DNA of 64,000 bases from Geosiphon pyriformis. Taxonomy: Eukaryota > Glomeromycota > Glomeromycetes > Archaeosporales > Geosiphonaceae. Position numbers and translations under genes: made by a program. Each line of letters begins with the position of its first letter. Position 1 is the stretch's first letter. Location: assembly GCA_016748015.1 (NCBI GenBank), contig JAAOMT010000289.1, positions 507,639-571,638 on the forward strand, given 5' to 3'. Below the pieces are notes generated by a model, which searched no databases, was not told the DNA's origin, and saw nothing but the letters and a program-made list of their open reading frames with translations. Below, piece after piece: positions 24,765 to 38,400 of this stretch.

Positions 24765-26651
24765 TTATTTAAAAAAGTGTTTGAGAAGTGCACCACTAGC
24801 CAGAATTGAATCATCAAACCTTGCTGTTAGACTTAGAACTGAAGCAGAAAGTCCTTCCAACATATTTTCCAATCTTTTTATCTCAGGAGAAACAGAAAAA
24901 ACCGAAATCGCAGCAGTATTACCACTAGTGGCCCCACCCAAGCCCTCTCTTATTACTATATTACCCACTTGATCCTGTGATGGGGAGGTCACTGACAGCT
25001 GACATCCAGAGCTAGACTGAGAAACTGCCAGCACAAATGAGTCCAATCTCTTAGCCAATTCACCAATTTGCCCCACGAGATTGGCAATACTGCTTTCCAG
25101 AACTGCAAATCTTATATCCAAATCACTTATAACAGGATGAGTAGGCTTTATCTCCAAAGAGAAGCCAGCATTTACCAAATCATTATGAATAGGGGGAGGA
25201 GGGAAAGAAGACTCACCAACAATTTTGGCCCACGAGACTCCACCAAAAGAGACAGAATGAGCAACAGGTGCTGAATGCTTGGCATAAATGGCTGCCAACT
25301 TGCCTTTATCTGCATCTGACAAAACTTGATGTGGCAAGCCACTAGAGGAAGATTTCCCACCTGAAACACAGCCCAGAGATGTATGATCCAGTTTCTCACA
25401 CTTTGCACACATAGCAGAGCCAAGATAGAACCAATAAAGATGAGCACCTTTTAACACAGGTGTGGTTTCCATGACGGCATCCAATGATTTAGCTAACTTG
25501 AAACAAACAATGGCACATCTGGCCTGAGCATATGTAACTAGATAGCAATCAATTACACAAGTTTTTCCACCCACAGAACCAATGAAATTCCAGACGTTGT
25601 GAGCATTCGTTCCCACTGGAAGAGTATAGAGCAGCACCCTATAATAATCTCTCATATCCCATGTCAATTTGTCCATATCTGATCTGGCAACACACACCGC
25701 ATCTTTCCCAATTAGGATAGACTATCTAGCTGCCAAAAAATCTGCTTGATTCCACTCCTCAAATTCCACAATCACTTTCTGCTACAGTCCTATCAACTGC
25801 ATCTTGATTGACTTAATCGTACCAAATTCAGATAGCGCAGTGCACACAGCCTCAGCTGATGTTTCCACCAGAATTTCTTTTAGCACCACAGCCCGATCTG
25901 AGTGACCAGTCAATTTTTTGAGATTGGTGTTCACCAGAATTTTCACATTAGCAGCCAATTTGGTAGCTTTCATTAAACTAGATTCAGAAGTGAATATTAC
26001 CCAGATGATTCCAGAAAATTTTGAGAGGGTAGAGGCCCTCCCAAAACTATTGATTTTTGAAAATAATTTTCTGACCACAACCAGCTTGTCCTGAGCAAAT
26101 TTTCCAGAAATATTGATCAGATCAATATCCAAAGCAAAAGACTTCCTAGCAGACATATTGACTAATTTTTTGAGAAGAAGGGGAAGCACCACAGGTTTAT
26201 TCAGGAAAATGTCATCATCATCATCATTGCCTAGAAAGTTAATTTTGCCCAAAGGCTTGTTCAAAGCCTGTTTGGTAACCAATCTTGGATCTTTTGGCAT
26301 TTGGTTACTGTCCATTCCTATAAGAACATTTCTCTCTTCATAATTTATACTAGTTTCCTCAATTAAAAACTCCCCCTCCATATCTACACTGTCCGATTTG
26401 GTGGTATCACCAGCTTCAAACCCCCAAGAACCACCAACTGGTTGATCAGGTAAAACCATTCCATGAACAACACTGTCTTTTAGAACACCTCCTTTTCTTT
26501 TTTTTCTAAAGGCAATATTTTTGCTAACAGTATCCTCACTAAAACCTTTGACAGACTTTTTTATCACAGCCATACTAAAACCAACAATGGTTTTGTAGTT
26601 GAGCAGAAATGGTTTTGATTTATCATACTGAATTGTAAAAACTTCTTTCAA
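24765..26651 (-). pseudogene. LINE A ORF1 (gag-like, RRM-like domain and CCHC knuckle), broken
   Basis: Two open stretches (25782-26651 and 24765-25697) are separated by in-frame stops. The N-terminal part has KSFALDIDLINISGKFAQDKL, followed by an RRM-like unit ending ALSEFGTIKSIKMQ. The second stretch carries a zinc knuckle CAKCEKLDHTSLGC (C-x2-C-x4-H-x4-C). Its C-terminus, around PEIKRLENMLEGLSASVLSL, looks like a coiled coil. The role in LINEs is RNA binding in the ribonucleoprotein. The upstream in-frame sequence (VFTIQYDKSKPFLLNYKTIV) is also present in relic F. Confidence 0.8.
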
Positions 26652-26707
26652 AAAACTTTTGACTCTTTTTTAAGAATTTAAGACAAAGAAGAGAAAAAAG
26701 TTTTTAC

Positions 26708-29280
26708 TTTTTATTATTTTTTTGAAAAATTTAATTAATAAATAATAATTTTATTTAATAAATAATACAAATAAGTTTTTTAATACTTTAGATTATGATA
26801 ATCTAGATTTTAATATTTTTTTTATTTCTTTTTGATTAAAAATTTTTGTGAATATTTATTTTAAAAATAAAGACTAGAAAATAATTAAAATAAAAGTATT
26901 AAATAAATTAATAAATTGTTATTTTTCTTAATATTAAAGCTATTATATATACATATATTTATAGTTTTACAAGAAACACATTGTAATATTTTTTTGATAT
27001 TTTAAATTAGTGTTTGCTATTATTATCAATTGGTATTAGCCATTATTGTAAGCTAATGTTTGCTATTATCACAAAATAGTATTTATTATTATGTTAATTA
27101 TTATTTTTTTAAGATTATTATTATACTATATTATAATTAAATAATTTATATTATTTTATGATTTTTTTGCTAAATTCTTGAATTGTAACAACTCATTATT
27201 TTTTAATTTTTGTAAAGTATATTAAATAAATATTTAATATTAAATTTTAAAAATGTTAATATAAAATATAAAATTATATTAGTATATTATTTTTTATTAA
27301 TAATATAAATTATTTTTTTACTTTTAAATTTTCTTAATACTTTTTAAAAAAATAGCAACTAAAATATTTATAAAATTAATCTTAAATGTTAAATTTTTAC
27401 TAATTTAATTTATTTATTAAAAATTAAATTATTTTTTTATTAATTTTATTATTATATAATATTGTTTTTATTTGTTATTTATTAACATATTATATTTAAT
27501 TATAATATAAATTAAAAAATAAATTCAAAACCAAAAATTTTTTTAACAAAAACAAAATTTAAACAAATTTTTTTGGTTATATTAATTTTATAAATTAAAA
27601 TAATATTAAGCAAAAAAAAATTAATATTAAAAATTAAAAATCTTATTTATTAATAAAAAAATTTTTTTTCGTATTTAATCTAAAACTTAAAATTAAATAA
27701 TTGAATTAGATTTTTATAAGTTTTTATAAAACTATAAATCAAATTAACAATTATTATAGAAGCAATATTAACTTAATTTAACTTAATATTTTAAATATTA
27801 ACAAATTTATAAAAAAAAATTATAATATCAAACTTAACAAATTATATACTACTAATAATAAAAAGTAATTTAAATAAATAAATTTTTTTTTGTTTAATAA
27901 TTAACTTATAAACATAATTTAAAGATTTTATTATTTTAACATAAAATTTTTTACTAATAATAATAAACATCAAAATATTATTATAAAAACAAATAAATAT
28001 TAATAATAAATTAAAAAATTATTTATTATATTTGTTAAAAAACTGTTTATAGAATTACTAAAAAGTTTATAAAATTATATAATAAATAATATAATATCTA
28101 TTTATAAATATAAAAATTTAAAAATTTATAATTAAAAAATTTTTAAAAAATTCTATTAATATTTAAAAATAATTAAGTTATAAAGCAAAAAATTGTGTAA
28201 TATATTATTAAAAATAGTTTTAAATAAATAAAACTTAAATTTTAAAATTTTTTTAATTAATTATTCTATTTTTTGTAAATTTTTTTGAAAATAAAATTTA
28301 TTTGTATAATATACAATAATTAGTTATAAAATTACAACAAATAAATAGTAAAACTGTTTATTAAAACTACTTTTTTAATTATTTTATTAACACAAAACCT
28401 GAAATTAAAATCAGTTTTTTTTAAATTAAATATTAATTTTTTAAAATTTTATAACTAAAATAAACAGTTTATTTATCTTTAAAAATATATTTTTAACTTT
28501 TTAATTAATAAAAATTGTCACAATTTTATTATTATTTATAAATATGTTATTAATTTTAAAAAAATTATAATATTTAAATATTTTTATATAATAATTCAAT
28601 TATTGTAAACTTAAATAATATTACTTATAAAATTAGTAATTAGAAAATAAAATATAATAATAACTTTTAATTTTATTTTACCAATATAAATAACCAATTT
28701 AAACATAATTTAATATTCAAAATACTTTTTAATTTTTTATTTTACACAAAAAAGTAAAACACTTTTTTTAATTTAATTTAATATAAACTTGGTATTTATT
28801 TGTAAATACAAAATTAATTCTAATTTTATTAATATAAATATAATCAAAACTTAATAAAACTTTTATATATTTTGATTTTTTATAAGCTTTTTTAGTTAAT
28901 TTTAGTTTATTATATTTATATCTTATAAAACAAAACAAATTTCTTAATTTAAAATATAAAAATTAGGCAAAAATATATAAAAAACCTTTTTTAAAATATT
29001 TTTAATTATAAAATTAATAACAAAATAAAAATTCAAAGCAAAATATTCTTTAAAACCAAAAAATTATTCTTTTATTTATAAAACTTAAAAATTATAAAAA
29101 TATAAATATTTTTATACAAGTTAAATACTTATTTAAAAATTTAAAAATAAATTTAACATAAATTAACTATAATATTTTTAAAACTTATTAAGTATTTTAA
29201 ACAACTTAATAATTTTGTTTTTAAATAAAATCTTATTTATAACATAAATAACAGTAAAAATATAAAACTCTTTGTTTTCT
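26708..29280. other. AT-only desert between LINE A and element B
   Basis: More than 2.5 kb of almost pure A/T with no coding signal and no RNA gene seen. It is probably old transposon DNA decayed beyond recognition. Confidence 0.6.
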
Positions 29281-29284
29281 TAAT

Positions 29285-31525
29285 TTTATGACCATAACCA
29301 AAGCAAAGAATAAAAAAACTGTATCTAATATCTTTCCTGAGATATCAAATAAGATTTCAATCAGAAAAGCTCTTTCTGTTGTAAAGACAACTAGACAAAA
29401 CGTTTTAAAAGTCTTTTTTTTACCCAGTAATCGTGAAAAGCTGCCTTTGGTGGCTACTGAAGCAACTTTTTCATCTTTGGCTGGTTTTTTGCCAATTAAA
29501 GTTCTCTCAAAAAAACACACTTGGATTAGTCTCAGTATTGTTTCCATTCCAACTAAGAGCCCAAAAGTTTTTAATAATAGACTTGTAAACAAGTTGGTTT
29601 TTTTTTTCTTGTTTCAATATCTAGTGCTGCTAGCACCACCTCTTCAAAAAATGATCAAAAAGACCAAAAGTTCAGAAAAGTGGAAACAGTTACTTGTCTC
29701 TGCTATTGTTATACTGAACTCCTTTGTGGTTCTCAATGAGATCTTAAGTGAGATCTCCATAGCATTATCTAGCATATCATTCAAGATGGGCCAAGATCAA
29801 CTACTGGCTGTGTTGCTTAATATGTGTGTTTTGTGGTAGATTATTACCAGTTTTAGAAGTAAAACAATCATTTTCTGTAGTGTCACCTGTTCTTGAGAAC
29901 TGCGCTGACCAAATAGAAACTGAATCATCTCCTCTTCTGATTCTTGATACTGTTACTAATGGTGCTTGGGAAACTATTACTAGTTGTTAAAGATTTGCTG
30001 AGTGGGTGGCCTCCACTCTGGTGCCTAATGCTACTTTTAAGATCAAATTGGCTTATGTCAAGGTTGTTTTTTAGTCTATACATAGTTTCTTGGATGTTAA
30101 ATCAGTATCAAAAAACAATATAAAGCTGTTTTATGTGAAGTTTGCTTTCCAAAATTTTTTGAATGCTGTATTTTTAGTTAAGTTTACAAGCTCTGTTTAC
30201 CTTACCACTTTTAAAATTGTCAAGTCTTTGGTGGTTTTTGAATCTGGCTCCCCTTCTGCTGTTATTGCATTGTGTGATGTGCCTTTAGATGCATCTGCTA
30301 CTGACATTAAAATAGCTCTTAGTGTTTTTGGTAAAATTTCTTGTATTTAGTCAAGATCTGCTGGTATTTGGCAATATGTTGTTGTTACTTTAAGAATTTG
30401 GATGCTGCCACATCTGCTCTTAATTACTAGTCAGTTTTGGTGGACAAAAATAGTGTTCGGATCTTTTCTTTTGTAAATCAACAGGAAACAATTATGTTTT
30501 GTGATAGATTTAAGACCAAATTGATTAATTTTCCTCCTGGTTACACTGTCTTTGAGATCAGTAATATGGTTTCTCAGGTTGGTAGTTGGACATGTTTTAT
30601 TCCCCATTCTTCTGAGTTTGGTTATTATTTTTGGTTTGCTCTGATTACATTTGATTCTCAAATTGATTTGAATGTTGCAATACTAAAAGTTAGTACACTA
30701 AAAAAATGCCATATCTGGTGGAAAACTTCTGGTTGCTGGCATTGTTTTCAGTGTCAAGAGATAGGCCACTTGGCTGTGAATTGCAAGGTTGCTTACTTTC
30801 TCTTTCTAAGGCTTTCAAGATGTTTAAACCATATTTTGTTAGTTTTCTGTCTTATGCAAAGACATCTGTTTTCTCTATTCTTTTTGAGTTTCCTTTTTTG
30901 ATGGCTTCTGCTTTTTCTGTAGCTGTTAAAAATTCTTTGGTGTCTTCTTGGCTAGCATCTCTGGAATCTAATTTGGCCAAGCTTTCTGTTTTGGTTAAAT
31001 CTATTGTTAAGCCTGTTGGCTCTATGGTCAAAGTTTTTGAACAATTTGTTAATGGTAATCTGGTTTCAAGTTCTGCTCTTGGCCTTAGGGTCAATGAAGT
31101 TTTGGTTTACATAGTACTTTTAGTAGAGTTATTGGTAAGTTGGAATGAGAAATAATTACTCTGAAAACTGAATATGGTTTTGAGAATATTGATATGTCTG
31201 GTTCTTATGTAAGTTTGTCATCTTTTAATGATGATATGTTTTCTAATTTAATATTTCTTTGGGAACATAAATCTGCTGCTGTAAAGACTAATGTCTTCAA
31301 AATGGCTAAGTGGTTGGTTGATTTGGTTAATAATAGTGCCACATTATTTAAGATTGTTCAAAGGATGTCTTTTTTGGGTAAGTTTTCTTTTGAAGTATCA
31401 ATATAGTGTAGCTTGAACTGACTCAAGTAGCTAATTATATATAGTAAATACATAAATCATATTTAGCTTTAGATTACTTAGTTTGGTCCTAATTTCTAGA
31501 TAATGGTTGAGCCATACTCATTAAA
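29285..31525 (+). mobile_element. Element B: ORF1-only LINE-like element, no reverse transcriptase
   Basis: The element reads rightward. It starts with MTITKAKNKKTVSN at 29288 and carries broken gag-like frames to about 31406. It then ends directly in a 3' terminus (about 31405-31520) that aligns with the termini of LINE A and LINE C. The shared phrases are TAGTGTAG, ACATAAATCATATTTAG and CATACTCATTAAATTTATAAT. No endonuclease, reverse transcriptase or RNase H sequence lies between. It may be an internally deleted LINE or a non-autonomous derivative moved by another LINE's enzyme. Confidence 0.6.
29288..31406 (+). pseudogene. Element B gag-like ORF1 with CCHC zinc knuckle, broken
   Basis: Open stretches lie at 29288-29839, 30090-30350, 30437-30901, 30706-31155 and 31194-31406. 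An RRM-like unit (VIALCDVPLDASATDIKIAL, then SVFGKISCI) is followed by a second folded region. The zinc knuckle CFQCQEIGHLAVNC (C-x2-C-x4-H-x4-C) lies at about 30748-30792. A helical Ser/Leu/Val-rich C-terminus follows (SLESNLAKLSVLVKSIVKPV). The ORF1 differs from that of LINE A and C, so it belongs to another ORF1 lineage. Confidence 0.65.
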
Positions 31526-31529
31526 TTTA

Positions 31530-32455
31530 TAATAAAAAAAATATTTATAACATAAAATTATTTTTAATATTAAAAAAAAAATTAAAAAAATTAAATATTT
31601 AACATAAAAACAAATATTTATGCTTTTATATTTACTTTATTATAATTTATTAACTTCTAATTGAATTTTAACAAAATTCAAAATAATACTATTATTTATA
31701 ACCAAATAATTAATATTTTTTTTAAAATTTTTAAAATATTATTAAATATTATAATTTTTATTAATAATAAAAACATTTATATATTTGTTAATAGTATTTT
31801 TAATTTTAAGATTATTAGTAAATTTGGTTTTAAGCTTAAAAAATTGATAAAATTTTTTACCAAAATTAAAAAACCAAAATAGTTTTTTTAACCCAATTTT
31901 TGTCTTTTTAAATATTTAATAAAACATTTATTCTTAATATATTACCAAATAAAATTGATTTTAATAGCTTAAAAATCAAAAACTTTAAATTATAAAACAC
32001 AAAAAATATTTTATTTTATATAATAATTAAATTTTATAAATTTGATTTAAAAAAATTTTGTTAACTTATTTTAACAAATTTTATGTTATAAAATTTTTTT
32101 TATATTTATAATCTTTAAATTAACTAAAAAAAAATTTAGAATTTAATTTTAATTTATATTAGTTTTATTTAAATTAAATTTTTAATAATTTTATTATTAT
32201 TATTAATTATTAATTTATATTAATAATTTTTAGATTATTATAATTTTTTTGTATTTAATTTAGATCAATAATTAAAATATGTTATATTTTTTTGTTGTAA
32301 TTAAATTAATTATTATTATTAACTAATATTTTTAATTAAATTTGATAATATAAATTTTTTTACATAATTTTTATAATATGTATTGTAATTTTTTGTATAA
32401 TTATAATAAAATTAAAAATTATAATTAATATTATTACAGAATTAACAATTAAATA
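31530..32455. other. AT-only spacer between element B and LINE C
   Basis: Nearly pure A/T. An open frame at 31661-31882 is Asn/Ile/Lys/Phe-rich, as random AT sequence would give. No gene is called. Confidence 0.55.
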
Positions 32456-32456
32456 A

Positions 32457-35400
32457 AAAAAACTTTTTTCTTTTCTGTATTTTAAATTCCTTAAAAAGCA
32501 AATTTTGAAAAAGAAGTTTTTTATTTTTTTTTGTTATTTTTTTGTAAACATTTTTCAAACAAATAATTTTTTTATAGTAAATTTGATGATTACTTTAGGT
32601 AGCAATATATATCTAAAAAAAAATTGTTTAAAAGAATTCTTTATGGTTTTATTAGAGATTTTTTTTCCCAAAAAAAAAAGGTATTTGTAAGTAACATTAA
32701 GTATTTTGTTAATAAAAAAAAAATTTCTTTAGTCTAACTTAATATTAATAATAATATATACTCATATATAAACAGTAAATCTGATATTAATAGTGGCTTT
32801 TTTTTTGGCTTGGCAGCAAATACTTTTAAAGTTAAAAAGATAAATACTAATCTGGTTTGTGGTTTTTCTATTAGTTCAATTGATTATAAAATAGATAAAA
32901 ATAAAAGACTTCTTCCTTTTTTTCTTAATATTTCTTTGGAAAAATGTAGATAAATCTTAAGATTATGAAAACTCAAATAGAAATACATATTAAGAAATTT
33001 TTTGCTTTAGATATTAATTTTTTAACTATTAATAGAAAGTTAACAATAATAAAAACTCAAATAATTAAGAAACTTTTTTTAACAATTAATGGTTTTAAAA
33101 AGACTACTATCTCTTCAAAATTTGAAAAGATTATTAAATTAATATTTGTTTCAGAAGAGAGTATAAATAAGATTGCATCATTGATTAAGAAGAAAAAAAT
33201 CAAAGTAAACAACAATTTTAAAAGACAAGAAGTGTATTCAAATTAATCTGTAATAATCAAAAAAATTCTTATAGATATACCAAAAAAATTAATTGTTGCT
33301 GCAGTATCTAAATTTGGTCAAATTGTGTTAATTTATTTATAACTAATTAAACTGTGACAAAAAGCTGTGATGAAATTTGTTAAATCAAGTCAAGCTAATC
33401 TGTTAGCATCAAAGTAATTATTTCTAATTAAGAAATATTCAGTATATGTGACAAAAACTGTAAAAAATCATAATACTTAAATGTTTAAAAATCAATTTAG
33501 GACTCTTTTGTTTATTTTTTTCATGAAAACAACTGCTTATAATTTTAGTGCTTTATTAGAAAAAACCAGTAAAAAACTTGCATTATAAATTAATTATTTG
33601 AAACTAATAACAGAGTTCACTATATTGTAATTGGTTTTGAATCAGATAAAAAACTAGAATTTGTCTTTTATATAAAGCTAATTTTTAGTGATATAAAACT
33701 CTTTTAAACTAGAATGGATGTGGTTCAATATAAAAAATATGACTATTTTGGTTATTTTGCTTTGAAATGTGGTGTTTCTAATTTCCCTACTTTTTTATTT
33801 TTGAAAGTATTTAAAAAGTTTGTTTCAGATAAAAATTATTTTTAGCTAATCAAGTTATATGCCAAAAAAACGTTTCTATCTTTTGTTTTGCTGTTTTTGG
33901 TAGCAAGTTTGGGCTTAAATAGTTTTGGCAGCTTTTGTTCCAACAATTTGCTTTTTGGTTTTGGTTTTGGTTCTTTTTTTTTTAGTACTTCTAATCTTAA
34001 TAGAAATTTTTCTTCTATCTTATTAAATGACTCTTCTTTAAATACATGTTTGGTTTCTTTGAAATGCTTTTTAGAGCTTTTGATAAATCAAATATTTAGT
34101 ATTATGTGAAAATTAAGCTTTATAGACTTGGTATTTTTAACATATATTTCTTAATTCCCTTTTTTTAATGTGTTTATATTTTTGAATTTGAATTTGGATT
34201 TAAATATGATTTTGAATAATATATTTGTATTGTCTGTTTTCTTTTCTTTAATTGTAAATAATAAGACATTAAATTTGGGTTTAAGTAGATTGAAAATTTT
34301 GACTATTAAAATGAGTGGCTTGAAAACAAAAATAATTGTTCTTGAGATTTCTGTTAATTTGGTTTTAATATAATTAGATCAATTGTGCTTTGGCTTGGGC
34401 TTTTTAATACTGTTACCAAAAGATTTTCACACTTTTCAATGCAAAAATTACAACACATACAATGGAAATTAACATCAAAATCATGTGAAAAAGACCTATA
34501 TTATCGCACTTAATCAACAAAATCAGCCAGCAATCTGAAAATAAATGATCAGCAATCAATTCAATTACAACAAAGAAATATGGCACAATCCAACAGTTTA
34601 ATTAAGTTGGATACAAAGAAATCTTGGCAAACTAAGAAACACCAATGGAAATGAATGATTGATGTATGTAATCAGATAACAACAGATTTTGTTATGCTCC
34701 AAAATTCTTATACACTCTTATTAGAACAATTTAACATTCCAGATCTGCAATTAATGGTTAAAAATAGTTACCAAAAAATGTAATCAATTAATCTACTTCT
34801 GATTACATTGATCATAATCACAATTGGTATCATTGATTTACAATTAATGTTCTAAATCCAGCTATCTAAATCTGATCATCTAAAAATCATTAACTCTGAG
34901 AAATAACATGCTGAGTAAGCTTATTATAAATTGATTAAATTAAAATGTATAAATAATTGATGTATCTTAAATAGTTTTAATATAGTATGTAGATCTGATG
35001 TAATTTAGCTATATATACAGTCTCTTTGTCAACTCAGGAAAGCATCAGTTCAATACTAAGCCAACTCTTTGCTATAGTTTTATAGTGAGCAGTTAGTTCT
35101 TTTCTCTACTCTTACACTCTCTTTTCCTTTTTCTATGCTCTAAATACTTGTCATTACAATCTCAAGTATGTCTTTCTATATTTCTTATCATTATTTGAAA
35201 TCACATTATTTATAACTTCTTACTTACTTGTTAACAAAAATTATCAAGTTTTTTATTACTTCTGATCTTTCAAATCATGTGTTATCACCATTTTACATTA
35301 AGTTTTGTTTCACCAAACAAGTTGTTATATATTAAAATAAGTAATAAAGTATTACATTGTTAGAGAGTAGTCTCAACAATAAAAAGTTTAAGCAAAATTT

Positions 35401-38400
35401 ATTTCAGTTATGTTCGACTTTTATAATTCCTTTTATAATTCCTATAACTTCATTTTCAAAGTGGGCATTTGAATACCACACCCTTTTGACAACTAATTAA
35501 AAAATTTTTGGTTATGTATTTCTTTGAGTAATTGGTTTCACTCCTTGTTACTGGTTGTGCTTCAGATACTTATAAAGAGATGAGACTTCTCTTTTTCTCT
35601 TTTCAAATACCTAAGACTAGTTTTTGTCCAAAAACAAATAATAATGACAATACTTTCTTTCACTTTTAATGACATTATTACGTACTCTTTTCTGCTTTCC
35701 CATTTACTAAAATAGTTCATACACCCATGATATGTTATAGTCAATGGCATAATCATAGTAATGTGTGTTACCAGTTGAGCTAAAAAATGTTCTCTAATAC
35801 TGACAAAAACCACTGGTAACAATGCTTTTATTATCTTAATAAATAACTTAGTATGGAAATTTGCTATATGTAATATTTAGAATATTAATGTTTTTATGAA
35901 GTAAAAAAACATTATTTATTAACATATAGGTTTAGATAATATAGTTTTTATTGTTACAGAAACAAAGTTAAGATCTAATATTAGATCATAAATTATAAAC
36001 AAGTTTAATAAAGTGTGAATTTTTACAACTGGTTTGAATAAGAGTTTTCTTAGTACTAAAATAGCTGTTATTATAAACAATTCTTTAGCTTAATATGTCT
36101 TTAAAATGAAAAAAGTTTTTGATTATGTTATTTTAATAAAGCTTTTCTTTAAAAATAAAATTTTGGCTATGATTTTAGGTTTATATACTGGTATTTCTGT
36201 AAAAACAAAATTTGGCCAAGTGTTTAAAGTTAAATTTTTCATTGCCAAAACAATTAACTTCAGCACTTTTATGATATTGGGTGGAGATTTTAATAAAAAT
36301 AGTTCTAAAAAAAGTGTGAATTTTAAGTTTTATTTGAATTTGAGTTTAGTTAACTTATTTAATAAATACCTATTAGCCAAAACTTCTACTTAGAGCAATT
36401 CTAAGAATAATAAAAAGGTCATAGATTTTATTTTTGTAAATCAAAATCTGGGATCTGCAGTTATTAGTTATAAGATTGATATTTTTGCTGATTTTTTTGA
36501 CATTAATTATAAAACTGTTTCAATTGTAATTGGTTTGGGTGATTTTTTAAACATTTATCTTAATAGTGTTTATAAATAGGCTAATAGAAATAAATAAAAG
36601 TTCAAAATCAAAGATGCTAAAATTGCTAAGTAGTTATATTTTAAATTCTTGAATAAAGTGATTGGGTTTAATAATACAAGAGATTATAATAATTTAGATA
36701 CAATATAAATGATTTTAAGGGAAATGATAATGAGTTTTGTTGATAAAGTGTTTTTTAAATTTTGGCTTAGTAATTTTAAGTGCTTATAAAACAAGCAATC
36801 ATCTAAGTTTTTTAAGCTAAAGCTATTGATAACCAAGATTGTAAAGAATTTAAACTTGAATCAAGGTTTAGAAACTAATTGTCTTATTAATATTTGGACT
36901 ACTATTAATAAAAAAAAAACTTTTAAGATAAACATTTTGGTAAATAGTAATAAAAAATTGGAAAAAATTTTGTACTATTTGTTAAGAATCAAAAAAAAAT
37001 TGCAAATCCAAGTATTATGAATTCAAAGTTGTTAAAGATAATTATATCAAAAAAATAATAGAAAAGTGCATGGAAAATTTTTATTCTAATAAAAGATACA
37101 TAATTAAAAGTATTTTAAAATAACTGTTTTAGAAGATAATACTTAATTATTTAATAGTGAATGACAATCTAGTTCTGAAATTTTATGAGATCAAGTTTAT
37201 AGTCAATACTATTATAAAAAAATAAACAAAAAAATATGTAGTACCTAGTATTTGGTCTAATTAATAATCTAATCAATATGTTTTCTTAGACTATATCAAT
37301 AACTGTGCATTTTCAAAAATTATATATGATATTAAATTTAATAAATTTCTGCAAATAATCAAAGATCTGTTTAATAGAAAAACTGCTGGTTTTTTTGGTA
37401 TTTTTAATAAGCTCTACAAACATAGTAATAAACAGATTTTAAAAGATTTATTAGACATTTTCAATATGTATTTGGTATTAAGTGCAGTTTTTATACAATA
37501 AAAAAAGATTTAAGTTTTTATAATACCAAAATTATATAACTAAAAAGGGATTTTTATAAATACCAAACCAATAGTCTTAATTGAAACAACTTATAAAATC
37601 TTATCTAAAATTTTTTCAGATAGAATTTTTTGGCATATAGTGGGTTTAATGTCTTATATAGTGATAATTTTTTAGTTTTGAAAAGAACATAAATTTAGAT
37701 TCCAATTTTTGTTATTGGTTTTATGATTGAAAATGCATTAAAAAAAAGCAGAAAATTATGGCTGGTTTTTCAAAATATGTGTAAAACATATGATTTTGTT
37801 GAGTAATACTATTTGTAAAACAGTCTAATTAGAATTAAAATATGTTTCTATTTTATTAAGTTTTTTGGAAGCATTCACAATAATAGAATTAATTTGATAA
37901 TAACAGATTTTGGGATTACAAAAAAATATATTATACACAATAGTTTGGATTAAAAAGATGTTTTCTTACTACTGCTGTAGAGAATTTTTTATGATTCTTT
38001 GTTTTGTGAAGTTAAAAAACATAACAGTTTGTTTGGTTATAGATTAGATTCGAAATTTATCACAATGATTGACAAGCAGAATTTTAAAAGTGGCAAGATA
38101 TCTTTTCTGACAACAAGAGTTTTTATGAATAATACAATCTAAATTAGGAATGATATGTTTGCTATTCAATGTATTTTAAATATTGTTAGTAAAATTTTCA
38201 AAATTAATGACATTTTAATCAATATTGAAAAGACAATTGCCATACTTATCAATTAAAAAATAAAAGTTTTTATTTGTTAATAAATAGATCTGATATTTTG
38301 ATAGCAAAAAAAAGTAAATCTTATAAATACTTGGATATTTTTTTGTTCACAGATGGTCTTTCTAAACCAAGTTTTGCCAAGACTTATTCAAATATTAAAT

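Larger units (their letters stand above)
19018..26707 (-). mobile_element. LINE A: near full-length non-LTR retrotransposon, inactive
   Basis: The element reads leftward. It has a 5' end near 26707, ORF1 at about 24765-26651, and ORF2 from about 24741 to 19165 (stop after VHIGV). A conserved 3' terminus at about 19045-19165 and a (TAA)n tail (TTA repeats at 19018-19040 on the plus strand) complete it. It encodes a zinc-knuckle gag, then AP-endonuclease, reverse transcriptase, RNase H and a terminal zinc motif. Reading frames are broken at several points, and a foreign segment of about 0.9 kb splits ORF2 near 19300-20245. The sequence is far less AT-biased than its sister copies, so it is the youngest copy here. 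Confidence 0.85.

Noticed and set aside
31661-31882. Asn/Ile/Lys-rich open frame in AT desert
   Set aside because: Composition is what random A/T sequence gives.
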